A stretch of DNA of 64,000 bases from positions 1,631,754 to 1,695,753 of the forward strand of contig OX246747.1 of the NCBI GenBank assembly GCA_945910005.1. Reading direction: 5' to 3'. Positions 1 through 10,701 of this stretch are shown piece by piece (positions within the stretch are counted from its first letter, which is position 1; each line of letters begins with the position of its first letter). This DNA comes from Isoperla grammatica (taxonomy: Eukaryota; Arthropoda; Insecta; Plecoptera; Perlodidae). The position numbers and the translations under genes are program-made. A model generated the notes under the pieces. That model saw nothing but the letters and a program-made list of their open reading frames with translations. It searched no databases and was not told the origin of the DNA.

Positions 1-147
1 ATTAGGCCGGATAAAAATAAATATAATTTTTGTTAGTTTGGTAGCATTGTTTTGGCAATTTTATTTTTATATATATTTTGTTATCTATTGTATAGGCCTA
101 CATACATAACAAAAATTGAGTGATTTATCTCTTAAGAGATATGATTT

Positions 148-465
148 AATTAGTGATATGTTATGAAAGTAGGTGCCAATCAGTTGGAATGGTATATAAA
201 GTGAGGAAAGGATCCAACAGCTTACCTTCGTGTAGTAAGATGACGGATTTGCGAGTTTGAAGTACACATAAAAGACATAATACAAAATATAACGAGACGT
301 TTCGACCGAGGTCTTGCTCACTCGAGAGAAGCAAGACCTCGGTCGAAACGTCTCGTTATATTTTGTATTATGTCTTTTATGTGTACTTCAAACTCGCAAA
401 TCCGTCATCTTACTACACAAAGGTAAGCTGTTGGATCCTTTCCTCACTTTATAATTAGTGATATG
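148..465. mobile_element. Penelope-like fold-back insertion with 13-bp TSD
   Basis: A near-perfect hairpin has arms at about 197-318 and 330-452 with an 11-nt loop; the arms differ by roughly one substitution. The whole insertion is bounded by a 13-bp direct repeat, AATTAGTGATATG, at 148-160 and 453-465. The arm contains GACGTTTCGACC next to a CCAACAGCTTACCT box, and a related stretch occurs at 29738-29890. Long variable TSDs and inverted partial copies are typical of Penelope-like retroelements; the family name is inference because no reverse transcriptase is present. Confidence 0.6.
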
Positions 466-970
466 GTGTATTTGTAGAAGAAACTCAGTAGGCCTACGTG
501 GGAGGTACCATAGCACTGGAAAAGTAACTCAGCCCTGAAAAGTCTAAATTAAAAAGCAATGCATGATAATTGATATTAATATGGAGTTGAACTAAATAGT
601 ATATACACGGATACACCATGTCTGTAATGATTTGTTCTGCATGGTCTGGGCACTTACGGACGTAATGCTGGCGGCGATGAGGGTACGATACGATCACCCG
701 GCATTTCTTTTGTTCGACGCCGGCACCTTTTTAATGAAGAAGTAATTCGCTTACGAATACCATCATAGGAAATATGTCCCCCTTTCACATGTCGAAATGA
801 GTGTGATTGTCACTAGCATCTTTTGAACAGTCCTGTACATATTTCTTTTCTTTAGATCTCTATACATGTCTTCGTCTTTTGCAACAAAATATGTGAGGTA
901 GGCCTAGGCCTACGTACCGCGTATTTTTTTTTTATTGGGCCCTGCCAGTGCCACTAAATAAAATCTATAC
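466..970. other. no recognisable feature
   Basis: Unique-looking AT-rich sequence. A minus-strand open frame of 67 codons at 494-697 has no recognisable motif. Confidence 0.5.
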
Positions 971-1058
971 AAAATCACTGTTGGACTTACATAGCTGAAA
1001 TGGATATCGATTCCGAGCTGCACAAACTGTGTAAATCCAAAAGTCCAACAGTGATTTT
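971..1058. repeat. short inverted repeat (MITE-like)
   Basis: Perfect 17-bp arms, AAAATCACTGTTGGACT at 971-987 and its complement at 1042-1058, enclose 54 bp. No target duplication was recognised. A small stem-loop or an end-to-end MITE remnant. Confidence 0.45.
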
Positions 1059-1417
1059 TATGAGATAATTCCAATTAACAAGAGCGTTTTCTTAATTAAT
1101 TTAATCTAACACTGTTGTCCATACCCCTAAAACAAACGAATACAATGCCACCATCTGACCACCAGTCACGTTGTGATGGGTGCATTAACTTGTACTCTAT
1201 AAAGCAAGTAGCACTACCCCAAGCCCCGTAAATTATGCTAGGCTAGGCCTAATCTGGGGTCGGGCATTCGGCTTAGCCCTAACTTCTAGCAATACAAATA
1301 CCAGCCCGATCTTGAGCCTCATTTTGGTACTTTGCAATGATCAAGAGTCGTGACACATCACAGTTTATCTAAATAAACAATCATACAAAGATTTATTTGA
1401 CTTAGATCAAACGGAGT
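1059..1417. other. no recognisable feature
   Basis: Intergenic sequence with a TAGGCCTA-like motif, which is frequent across the window. Nothing else was seen. Confidence 0.4.
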
Positions 1418-3379
1418 GGATAATCGTACGGTCAGCCGTACAAATAATGTTGCACTAGTCGTACGGTCAGGCCAGGGCTGCCATCTTTAATTTCGCGAAT
1501 TAAGCGCTAAGCGGCGAGCGTCGGTATCACTGCGACAACAGCTGTGCAGCCTCGCCGCGTCGCGCCATTCGACGACTACTTTCCAGTAGGGATGCACATC
1601 GATAAAATTAAAATTATCAATAATCGAAAAGGTGACTGCATTATCGATCGATAATATCGAACGATGTCGGCAGAACAGACGCAACTCTTGACGGAGAGTT
1701 GATCCCAAGTGGCGAGTGCAAACTGCACGGCTGCTAGCCCCGAGGCTGAGACGCGCTATCTCACTCGCTCTTACACTCATACCCATTTGCGCGCTCTCTC
1801 ACCGCTCGGCCGCTGCTGGTCCGACTGATGCCTACGAGGCGCACTATCTCACTCGCTCTTTAGCTCAACCCTATCCGCGCGCTCTTTCACTCACGTAAAT
1901 CCCAGCCGTGAGCCGACGACAAGAGTCTCGGCAGTTTGTTGATTGCTGATACAACAAACATTCGATGAAATTGGATACCAAGGGCAGGAAATTAAACAGT
2001 ACGGCCATTTGGCGTTTAATATTCACAAATTATTAATTAATAGCACCAAGCACCAATACCAAAACGGAACACGAAACAACTTTTTACTTGTCTACGCGAT
2101 CTTTTTTTCTGCCACTTACCACGATGAATGAATTGAAAGGAGACAGCGGGTGGCTTGCCGTGGCTACAAAACATAGAGCCGTCTCAGTCCCTCTTTAGCT
2201 CATAGACATTTGCGCGCTCTCTCACTCCTTGACTCACTGGCCAGCAACCCCGGCTGTCGGCGACAGCAAGTCTATGCAGGATCGAGGCGGCTGAGGTTCC
2301 GTCGAGCCGTGCCAGCGCATGATAAATGAAAAATAGCGATAATATTTCTATTATCGATTATCGGCGCAGTATTTATTATCGAATAAAATATTCAATATTT
2401 TCTTTATCGATTATCGAAATTATATTGATTATCGAATATCGATCCATAATATCGATTATCGTGTGCATCCCTACTTTCCAGAGAGGTAGGATCATGGCGT
2501 TGCAAGAAGGCAATCGTTTTAGCAATCCGAGTGAATTTTTTGAGCAATTAGCCAAATCCAGGGGTGTATTTTTAGTTTGAATGGTTGGGTTAAGTATTCA
2601 AATTAAAAATACACTTCTTGACCAAATGATGACAATTTCCATATTTGAGCCATCTATAGGCATTGGGTTTGAAATTCAATTCCAATGCTATAGGTCTAAA
2701 TCAATTCCCTTTGCGGTATTTCTTGCGAACAGCTGATCGGCATTTATAAAATACATCGTCTTGACATGTAAATCACGTTAAATATGGCAATATGGCGTAC
2801 GTAAGTATATGAAAACACCCTAAAACCAGTTCGACTGTCAGTATGAATCCTTGGATAAATTCGTGGCTTTTAGTTCAAGACGTTCAAAAGGTTGAAGGTT
2901 TTTATTGATATTGATATTTAACAAATACATGTTACAGCATGGATACCAGCCCCTAAAGTGCCTAAGCTCGCTATAAGGGGCTTTTACATTACGGGAGAGT
3001 GTTTACCTTGAACCACAATAGCAGCCGAACAGCTTGGGCATTGGGTTTGCAAACCCAATGGCTTGGGCTCACCTCCTTGAAGAAAAGATGGCCTCTAATT
3101 ATTACGATGGTGACAGCTTAGAATATCCAACCTTCTTAACAATGATCACGTACATCGTTTACATCAGTGACTTTATGAATATCTCTCTGTATACACTATT
3201 TTAATCATGACCGTACGAATAATCTGGTAGGCCCTACCATATTATTACGCCTGGCCGTACAGTTTTCAGTGACCGTACGATTAATTTTACACTATTGTTA
3301 CTGCGCGCCTCCATCCAATCAAATCATTGACCGTACGAATAATTTTGCACTATTATTACGGCTGACCGTACGAATATCC
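1418..3379. mobile_element. TIR transposon with subterminal CGTACGGTCA repeats (host of nested hAT)
   Basis: The left end (GGATAATCGTACGGTCAGCC at 1418) is the inverted complement of the right end (CGAATATCC, ending 3379). Homology runs about 50 bp inward on each side. Both ends carry repeated CGTACGGTCA boxes, at about 1424 and 1457 on the left and several between 3205 and 3370 on the right, as expected of subterminal transposase sites. A small frame, 2494-2580 (+, starts MALQEGNRF), lies inside just right of the nested hAT and may be a transposase N-terminus. No clear TSD was found, so the superfamily is open. Confidence 0.55.
1587..2473. mobile_element. non-autonomous hAT element nested in the 1418-3379 element
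   Basis: Terminal inverted repeats TAGGGATGCAC (1587) and GTGCATCCCTA (ending 2473) are flanked by an exact 8-bp TSD, CTTTCCAG, at 1579-1586 and 2474-2481. Eight-base duplications and TAGGGATG-type ends are diagnostic of hAT elements. The 887-bp interior is rich in TTATCGATA runs at both ends and has two GC-rich blocks of repeated CTCTCACTC; no transposase is visible. Confidence 0.9.
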
Positions 3380-3531
3380 ACAGCCTAGACTAAAATAACC
3401 CTGTCAGCAAAACATGGTGGTTGTGCACTGTTATCGCGTCTCTCCGCTCTCAACCATTAACCCATCCGCATCAGTTGCCTCATTCGGCTGGCCGCCCCCG
3501 GAAACCACGCACTTTTAGCGCGCGCCAAGGT

Positions 3532-3890
3532 TTACACGAATACGTCTTCATTGTCACTTTCGTCAATGTCCATACCAATGTCCACATCGCTATCACTGTC
3601 ACTGATAGTAGTAGACCTAGCAGTTTTTCTAGCGGGAACACGCACATTCGTATCTCTAGGCATACGCCTAAACGCGAGACCTAGGCCTAGGCCTAGGTCT
3701 AGTGTCACTGTCATTGTCCATTTCACAATTGCTCTCACTCTCATTTGAAACCACAATATTTAGTAAGTTTGGGTTGATGTAAACACCTTCTCCAGCACTG
3801 TCACTAAAATCAGATCCTAGAACGTCTAAAATCTGTCTAATGTCACTTTCTTTGCCCCGAAAACAACGACTGCTTCCCGGCCCGAGTCCA
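3532..3890 (-). pseudogene. acidic Ser/Asp-rich open-frame fragment, possibly transposase N-terminus
   Basis: The minus strand reads as two adjoining frames. One (about 3890-3690) gives ILDVLGSDFSD followed by an Arg-Pro repeat. The other (3756-3532) continues with a charged stretch around SDSDSDVDIGMDID and ends at a stop. A frame break lies near the TAGGCC repeat at about 3680. Acidic D/S-rich N-termini are common in piggyBac-type transposases, but no catalytic domain is present. The assignment is weak. Confidence 0.25.
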
Positions 3891-4270
3891 TCTTGACAAA
3901 TTTGACAGCTGATCTAAGTTTCGGATCGAGATGAGCGGAGATAAAATCGATTTTAAGAACAAACAAAAGCCGACAGAGTTCAAGAAATGCACACTAGAAT
4001 CGCCACTAGCTTGAGCAAGAGATTGCAGGAATTAGTTCCGATATCGTACGCTAGATAGCACCACTATACATGTTCAAAGTGAAGCGCGCGCAAGTGCGTA
4101 CCAGTCCGCTTCTGGTTACCGTGGCCAGTTTCGTATAAGCGTACCAGTCCGCTTACCGATGCTGATGGGTTAATTCTTTCAGTATATTTCACCAATATGT
4201 ATGTTCACACGTCACATAGGTACTATGGACCGCTTGTATGAGGTTGAAGCCGATTTTGGTTCCTTTTAAA
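3891..4270. other. short unassigned spacer with duplicated motif
   Basis: The motif GCGTACCAGTCCGCTT occurs twice, near 4095 and 4140. Otherwise unremarkable sequence leading into the 76-bp array. Confidence 0.35.
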
Positions 4271-7200
4271 ACAACTATAACACGGGAATGCCGAGGGAGC
4301 GTGGTGAACGCATGCATTTGAGTCCAGCCTCAGCGGCAAGTACAAAACAACTATAACACGGGAATGCCGAGGGAGCGTGGTAAACGCATGCATTTGAGTC
4401 CAGCCTCAGCGGCAAGTACAAAACAACTATAACACGGGAATGCCGAGGGAGCGTGGTGAACGCATGCATTTGAGTCCAGGCTCGGCGGCGAGTACAAAAC
4501 AACTATAACACGGGAATGCCGAGGGAGCGTGGTGAACGCTGCATTTGAGTCCAGGCTCGGCGGCGAGTACAAAACAACTATAACACGGGAATGCCGAGGG
4601 AGCGTGGTGAACGCATGCATTTGAGTCCAGGCTCGGCGGCAAGTACAAAACAACTATAACACGGGAATGCCGAGGGAGCGTGGTGAACGCATGCATTTGA
4701 GTCCAGGCTCAGCGGCAAGTACAAAACAACTATAACACGGGAATGCCGAGGGAGCGTGGTGAACGCATGCATTTGAGTCCAGGCTCGCGGCAAGTACAAA
4801 ACAACTATAACACGGGAATGCCGAGGGAGCGTGGTGAACGCATGCATTTGAGTCCAGGCTCGGCGGCAAGTACAAAACAACTATAACACGGGAATGCCGA
4901 GGGAGCGCGGTGAACGCATGCATTTGAGTCCAGGCTCAGCGGCAAGTACAAAACAACTATAACACGGGAATGCCGAGGGAGCGCGGTGAACGCATGCATT
5001 TGAGTCCAGGCTCAGCGGCAAGTACAAAACAACTATAACACGGGAATGCCGAGGGAGCGTGGTGAACGCTGCATTTGAGTCCAGGCTCGGCGGCAAGTAC
5101 AAAACAACTATAGCACGGGAATGCCGAGGGAGCGTGGTGAACGCTGCATTTGAGTCCAGGCTCAGCGGCAAGTACAAAACAACTATAGCACGGGAATGCC
5201 GAGGGAGCGTGGTGAACGCATGCATTTGAGTCCAGGCTCAGCGGCGAGTACAAAACAACTATAGCACGGGAATGCCGAGGGAGCGTGGTGAACGCATGCA
5301 TTTGAGTCCAGGCTCAGCGGCAAGTACAAAACAACTATAACACGGGAATGCCGAGGGAGCGTGGTGAACGCATGCATTTGAGTCCAGGCTCAGCGGCAAG
5401 TACAAAACAACTATAACACGGGAATGCCGAGGGAGCGTGGTGAACGCATGCATTTGAGTCCAGGCTCAGCGGCAAGTACAAAACAACTATAACACGGGAA
5501 TGCCGAGGGAGCGTGGTGAACGCATGCATTTGAGTCCAGGCTCGGCGGCGAGTACAAAACAACTATAACACGGGAATGCCGAGGGAGCGTGGTGAACGCT
5601 GCATTTGAGTCCAGGCTCGGCGGCAAGTACAAAACAACTATAACACGGGAATGCCGAGGGAGCGTGGTGAACGCATGCATTTGAGTCCAGGCTCAGCGGC
5701 AAGTACAAAACAACTATAACACGGGAATGCCGAGGGAGCGTGGTGAACGCATGCATTTGAGTCCAGGCTCGGCGGCAAGTACAAAACAACTATAACACGG
5801 GAATGCCGAGGGAGCGTGGTGAACGCATGCATTTGAGTCCAGGCTCAGCGGCAAGTACAAAACAACTATAACACGGGAATGCCGAGGGAGCGCGGTGAAC
5901 GCATGCATTTGAGTCCAGGCTCAGCGGCGAGTACAAAACAACTATAGCACGGGAATGCCGAGGGAGCGTGGTGAACGCATGCATTTGAGTCCAGGCTCAG
6001 CGGCAAGTACAAAACAACTATAACACGGGAATGCCGAGGGAGCGTGGTGAACGCATGCATTTGAGTCCAGGCTCAGCGGCAAGTACAAAACAACTATAAC
6101 ACGGGAATGCCGAGGGAGCGCGGTGAACGCATGCATTTGAGTCCAGGCTCAGCGGCGAGTACAAAACAACTATAACACGGGAATGCCGAGGGAGCGTGGT
6201 GAACGCATGCATTTGAGTCCAGGCTCAGCGGCAAGTACAAAACAACTATAACACGGGAATGCCGAGGGAGCGTGGTGAACGCATGCATTTGAGTCCAGGC
6301 TCAGCGGCAAGTACAAAACAACTATAACACGGGAATGCCGAGGGAGCGCGGTGAACGCATGCATTTGAGTCCAGGCTCAGCGGCGAGTACAAAACAACTA
6401 TAACACGGGAATGCCGAGGGAGCGTGGTGAACGCATGCATTTGAGTCCAGGCTCAGCGGCAAGTTCAAAACAACTATAACACGGGAATGCCGAGGGAGCG
6501 CGGTGAACGCATGCATTTGAGTCCAGGCTCAGCGGCGAGTACAAAACAACTATAGCACGGGAATGCCGAGGGAGCGCGGTGAACGCATGCATTTGAGTCC
6601 AGGCTCAGCGGCAAGTACAAAACAACTATAACACGGGAATGCCGAGGGAGCGTGGTGAACGCATGCATTTGAGTCCAGGCTCGGCGGCAAGTACAAAACA
6701 ACTATAACACGGGAATGCCGAGGGAGCGTGGTGAACGCATGCATTTGAGTCCAGGCTCGGCGGCAAGTACAAAACAACTATAACACGGGAATGCCGAGGG
6801 AGCGTGGTGAACGCATGCATTAGAGTCCAGGCTCGGCGGCAAGTACAAAACAACTATAACACGGGAATGCCGAGGGAGCGTGGTGAACGCATGCATTTGA
6901 GTCCAGGCTCAGCGGCGAGTACAAAACAACTATAGCACGGGAATGCCGAGGGAGCGTGGTGAACGCATGCATTTGAGTCCAGGCTCAGCGGCAAGTACAA
7001 AACAACTATAACACGGGAATGCCGAGGGAGCGTGGTGAACGCATGCATTTGAGTCCAGGCTCAGCGGCAAGTACAAAACAACTATAGCACGGGAATGCCG
7101 AGGGAGCGCGGTGAACGCATGCATTTGAGTCCAGGCTCAGCGGGGAGTACAAAACAACTATAGCACGGGAATGCCGAGGGAGCGTGGTGAACGCATGCAT

Positions 7201-7382
7201 TTGAGTCCAGGCTCGGCGGCGAGTACAAAACAACTATAACACGGGAATGCCGAGGGAGCGTGGTGAACGCATGCATTTGAGTCCAGCCTCGGCGGCAAGT
7301 ACAAAACAACTATAACACGGGAATGCCGAGGGAGCGTGGTGAACGCATGCATTTGAGTCCAGGCTCAGCGGCAAGTACAAAA
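4271..7382. repeat. 76-bp minisatellite, about 41 copies
   Basis: Head-to-tail units of 76 bp begin ACAACTATAACACGGGAATG and end CGGCAAGTACAAA. A few units lack one base (GAACGCTGC for GAACGCATGC). Recurrent variants are TAACAC/TAGCAC, GCGTGG/GCGCGG and CTCAGCGG/CTCGGCGG. Because 76 is not a multiple of three, the many minus-strand open frames seen here are rotating shadows and not genes. The array ends directly at a truncated TIR element at 7384. Confidence 0.97.
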
Positions 7383-7383
7383 C

Positions 7384-7557
7384 CCTGACGTCACGCGCAT
7401 CAAGATGGCGCCGGCTCGTTTTACGCGCGCTTTTATGTAAGGTTATTAAATCAATTATTTTGAGGCATAGACTGATCCGATTTTCGAAATTTAAAAACAC
7501 ATTGTTATTAGATATGCGACAAGGTATTTAAAAAAAAATCATATGCGTGTTCCCTAT
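7384..7557 (+). mobile_element. truncated TIR element (copy A; copy B at 20691-21127)
   Basis: About three-quarters identical to the reverse complement of 20691-20885. Shared blocks include GACGTCA, a GGCGSCGGCTCG box, ATTATTTTGAGGCATAGACT and the terminal CGTGTTCCCTATT. Copy B has both ends. Copy A is cut off on its left exactly where the 76-bp array stops. Confidence 0.6.
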
Positions 7558-8077
7558 TCTTGCATTATTGCTTTGTTTGCAAATAAAGCTATTTATAACA
7601 GCTCCACAGATTATACAGAAACATCATACAAGTCAGCTTTAAAAACATTATTATTTTTATTTTATTTCACCACGTGGTTTGTACAGAATACAAATATTGG
7701 TACAAACTACAAATATAGATAGGCACTACTATACATACAAAATAAAATATACATACAATACTACAAAATACAATAGGCATACATTCAGAAATAACAGTAA
7801 GGATGGGTCAGAACAGAATAGTATACCAGAAGTGTCATACTAAAAAGTAAAAACGTTACTAAAAACACACACATTTTCACAGATTTTAAAAGCATACAAT
7901 AATTGCAGATAGGTGCAGATAGTCTCTTATGCCTGACGGTGGGGTTATGAAAGTCGATTATGCCTATCATGTTTAATTCATTATTGCTTTGTTTGCTTTT
8001 TGATCTCGGCTACTGAGTAAAATGTAGGCCTAAAATGCATTCACAGTAAGGTACGCGTGTGTTTTTAATAGAAATTG
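7558..8077. other. AT-rich spacer, probable DFFB intron
   Basis: Contains a short inverted repeat around GTTTGTACAGAATAC near 7678. By position this is probably intron upstream of the 8284 DFFB exon, but no earlier exon was recognised. Confidence 0.4.
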
Positions 8078-8277
8078 TCAATGTTCACTCGTCAATGTTG
8101 CTCGTCAATGTTCACTCGTCAATGTTGCTCGTCAATGTTCACTCGTCAATGTTTCCTCGTCAATGTTCACTCGTCAATGTTTCCTCGTCAATGTTCACTC
8201 GTCAATGTTGCTTGTCAATGTTCACTCGTCAATGTTTCCTCGTCAACGTTCACTCGTGAATGTTTGCTCGTCAATGT
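8078..8277 (+). repeat. 27-bp tandem repeat abutting a DFFB 3' splice site
   Basis: Alternating 13- and 14-bp sub-units, TCAATGTTCACTCG and TCAATGTTGCTCG, make about seven copies. The last unit runs into the 3' splice site: TCGTCAATGTTGACAG precedes the exon at 8284. The branch-point region of this intron is therefore probably repeat sequence. Confidence 0.9.
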
Positions 8278-8283
8278 TGACAG

Positions 8284-8603
8284 GACCGCATCCGTGGGTA
8301 TTACTACAAGACGGCCGAAGACCTGCGCAAGTCGGAGGTCTACAAGCGTCAAGGCGCGGCGAGGTCTTTCCTAGACTCGACCTTCGCAGAGTTCAGGTCG
8401 CGACTGAAGCGACACGAAGACTTCGGATGCTACTTCGACCGGTCGCCCGACAACCGACTGAGACTCTGCGACGACATCGGAGAGTTCGTCTGTCAGGGTC
8501 GCTGGGACAAGGGCGCGTGTCTCTACGAGAGAAGACACAAGATAAACCCGTATGAGAGTCGGGAGGCCAGGGTCGTCTTCTCCACGTGGAACCTGGATCA
8601 CGG
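8284..8603 (+). CDS. DFFB: DFFB / caspase-activated DNase, internal exon (zinc ligands and catalytic Asp-His)
   Basis: An apoptotic nuclease exon of 320 nt (106 codons plus two bases) between GTTGACAG and GGGTGAGC splice sites. CAD is held inactive by DFFA/ICAD until caspase cleavage, then cuts DNA between nucleosomes in the nucleus. The C-terminal part of the exon has the family signature: CQGRWDKGAC, then HKINPYESRE, then FSTWNLDH. In mouse CAD the two Cys and the following His bind structural zinc, and Asp-His of LDH belongs to the beta-beta-alpha metal site. Here three extra residues lie between the second Cys and that His. The frame is open to the donor and meets TGA right after it, as expected for an intron. 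The CIDE-N exons are not recognised in the window. Confidence 0.92.
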
Positions 8604-9448
8604 GTGAGCACTGACAGTACAGCCTCGCTAATACCAGCCCCATCCACGTGGAACCTGGATCACGGGTGAGCACTGACAGTACAGCCTCGCTAATACCAGC
8701 CCCATCCACGTGGAACCTGGATCACGGGTGAGCACTGACAGTACAGCCTCGCTAATACCAGCCCCATCCACGTGGAACCTGGATCACGGGTGAGCATTAA
8801 CAGTAGAGCCTCGCTAATACCAGCCCCATCCACGTGGAACCTGGATCACGGGTGAGCACTGACAGTACAGCCTCGCTAATACCAGCCCCATCCACGTGGA
8901 ACCTGGATCACGGGTGAGCATTAACAGTAGAGCCTCGCTAATACCAGCCCCATCCACGTGGAACCTGGATCACGGGTGAGCACTAACAGTAGAGCCTTGC
9001 TAATACCAGCCCCATCCACGTGGAACCTGGATCACGGGTGAGCACTAACAGTAGAGCCTTGCTAATACCAGCCCCATCCACGTGGAACCTGGATCACGGG
9101 TGAGCACTGACAGTACAGCCTCGCTAATACCAGCCCCATCCACGTGGAACCTGGATCACGGGTGAGCACTAACAGTAGAGCCTTGCTAATACCAGCCCCA
9201 TCCACGTGGAACCTGGATCACGGGTGAGCACTGACAGTACAGCCTCGCTAATACCAGCCCCATCCACGTGGAACCTGGATCACGGGTGAGCATTAACAGT
9301 AGAGCCTCGCTAATACCAGCCCCATCCACGTGGAACCTGGATCACGGGTGAGCACTAACAGTAGAGCCTTGCTAATACCAGCCCCATCCACGTGGAACCT
9401 GGATCACGGGTGAGCACTAACAGTAGAGCCTTGCTAATACCAGCCCCA
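8581..9448 (+). repeat. 62-bp minisatellite amplifying a coding end, 5' splice site and transposon TIR (14 units)
   Basis: Fourteen exact-length 62-bp units. Each begins TCCACGTGGAACCTGGATCA, the codons for S-T-W-N-L-D-H, continues through the splice donor GG/GTGAGC and then through CAGTAxAGCCTYGCTAAT, which matches the inverted right end of the pogo-like element ending at 9741. Three unit types differ at four sites in the non-coding part; in order they run AAABABCCACABCC. The coding and donor segment looks invariant in all 14. Only unit 1 is in the exon. Reading past its donor meets an in-frame TGA. Confidence 0.97.
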
Positions 9449-9741
9449 TTTAAAATTGGTTTTGTTCGCACTTCCCCCGTACTTACATGAGTCCACCCGA
9501 TAGCAGCAGCCTAGAAACAACAGCCAGTACCGCTCGGTCCGCTCGTAAGGCCGGTAACAAGCGTGCCAAGTATAATAGTGTTTCATTCGATGATAAGTTA
9601 GCTGCACTGAAGAGACTCGACAACGGAGAAACTATTAAAAAGGTTGCGGCCCACAAATCTACATGATCTGTTTCATTGTTTTTTTTTCTTAATTCGGACT
9701 ATATTGGGACACAATTAGCCCGAATTAGCGAGGCCCTACTG
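9421..9741 (+). mobile_element. internally deleted pogo/Tigger-like element
   Basis: Left end CAGTAGAGCCTTGCTAAT (9421, inside the last 62-bp unit) and right end ATTAGCGAGGCCCTACTG (ending 9741) are inverted copies. The right flank is TA at 9742-9743; on the left, TA lies one base away from the end. TA targets and CAGTA-type ends with a CCTCG box fit Tigger elements. The interior holds a transposase N-terminal fragment at 9487-9666. The left end was amplified with the exon border. Confidence 0.8.
9487..9666 (+). pseudogene. Tigger-type transposase N-terminal fragment (CENP-B/Psq-like HTH)
   Basis: A 59-codon ATG frame ending in TGA. After a Ser/Thr-rich start, residues about 25-56 read KRAKYNSVSFDDKLAALKRL and then DNGETIKKVAAHKS. 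This is the pattern of the first helix-turn-helix of CENP-B and Tigger transposases (basic, then xxFDDKLxxLKRLDxGExIKKVA). The second DNA-binding helix set and the DDE domain are missing, so it is a remnant with no expected activity. It lies between the two TIRs of the 9421-9741 element. Confidence 0.75.
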
Positions 9742-9965
9742 TAACTATAATTAAAAATCTAGTAATAAAATTTAAAAAAAGTGAATAAAAGTAAATATTA
9801 TGGTAAAAAAAAAAATTATTTCAGAGTAGCCTAATAATAACAATAATAGATTAAAAAATAAAAATATAAAACTAAATCAAATTAATTAATTAATTCATTT
9901 TATTAACCCAGTCCAGGAAAGCCTGTGTTTTATAAATTGGTATTCTATTCTACTCACTCAGTTAA

Positions 9966-10699
9966 AGGGGTTCTCACCCGCTAGATTTATTTTTTACCAT
10001 ATGATCTACTGCACCACACCAATCGATAATGAACCATTAAACATCGTAAGTTGAAACCTGTGAATTGTTATTAATTAATGAAATTTCTGGTTAACTGCCG
10101 CGGCGACTGTTGGTGTCAGCCGGCTTTTGGTGCGAGTGTACTCGAAGCGATATATCTAGACGGCCTTGGTGTACTCCATTCGACACCGCATAGCAGACCG
10201 CGTTCATTGTGCATGCGTTGACTATTTCCCCTCCCAATACTACTACTCTCTCTCTCTCACTCTCTCTCTCTCTCTCGCTTGGCTTACTTGACACCAACTC
10301 GACAGTCGACACCCGCCGACTCGACGTGCACAGCAACGCACAGCAACGCTCAAAACGAAATGGAGCACCCGATTACACATCTTTATTTTGTACCTGAACG
10401 GAAGCTCCGATTACAAAACCAAAATATACGAAATACGCAGAAAAGAAAGACGCAGCGAAAAGTATAAAATAATTTTTTTTTTGGGAGCAGAATCCTCCAA
10501 GGTCCCAAGGCATACAGGTCGTCCCAATGCTATTTCTTATGGGAGATTTTCGCCGATGGGACCTAGCTCGAAAATCACTAACTTTGATATTTTTTCCCCG
10601 GGTTATGGTGAACCCGATTTCTTTTCATTTAGTCGCTAATTTCATAGCTAATCAGCCTTAGTTGAACATATTTTTTTGGTGTAGCGGGTGAGAACCCCT
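9966..10699. mobile_element. TTAA-flanked TIR element (Kolobok- or piggyBac-like, non-autonomous)
   Basis: Inverted ends AGGGGTTCTCACCCGCTA (9966) and TAGCGGGTGAGAACCCCT (ending 10699) are flanked by TTAA at 9962-9965 and 10700-10703. TTAA duplication with a purine-GG start fits Kolobok best; piggyBac ends usually begin CCC. The interior has a CT microsatellite near 10243-10278 and no transposase. It sits in the DFFB intron. Confidence 0.8.
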
Positions 10700-10701
10700 T
10701 T

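Noticed and set aside
300..345. Hammerhead ribozyme (GTCGAAACGTC motif, as in some Penelope-like elements)
   Set aside because: The GAAAC core and a stem are suggestive, but the required CUGAUGA box is absent in both this copy and the one at 29850.
4271..7382. CRISPR-like array
   Set aside because: There are no unique spacers between repeats; whole units are contiguous, and the window is eukaryotic.
4275..7500. Dozens of minus-strand open frames of 64-114 codons with the same peptides
   Set aside because: They follow the 76-bp period in rotating frames; the repeat unit is not a multiple of three and no start, splice or codon signal supports translation.
8059..8555. Open frames starting in the 27-bp repeat and running into the DFFB exon
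   Set aside because: They are out of the DFFB frame or continue through the splice acceptor. The conserved protein begins at 8284.
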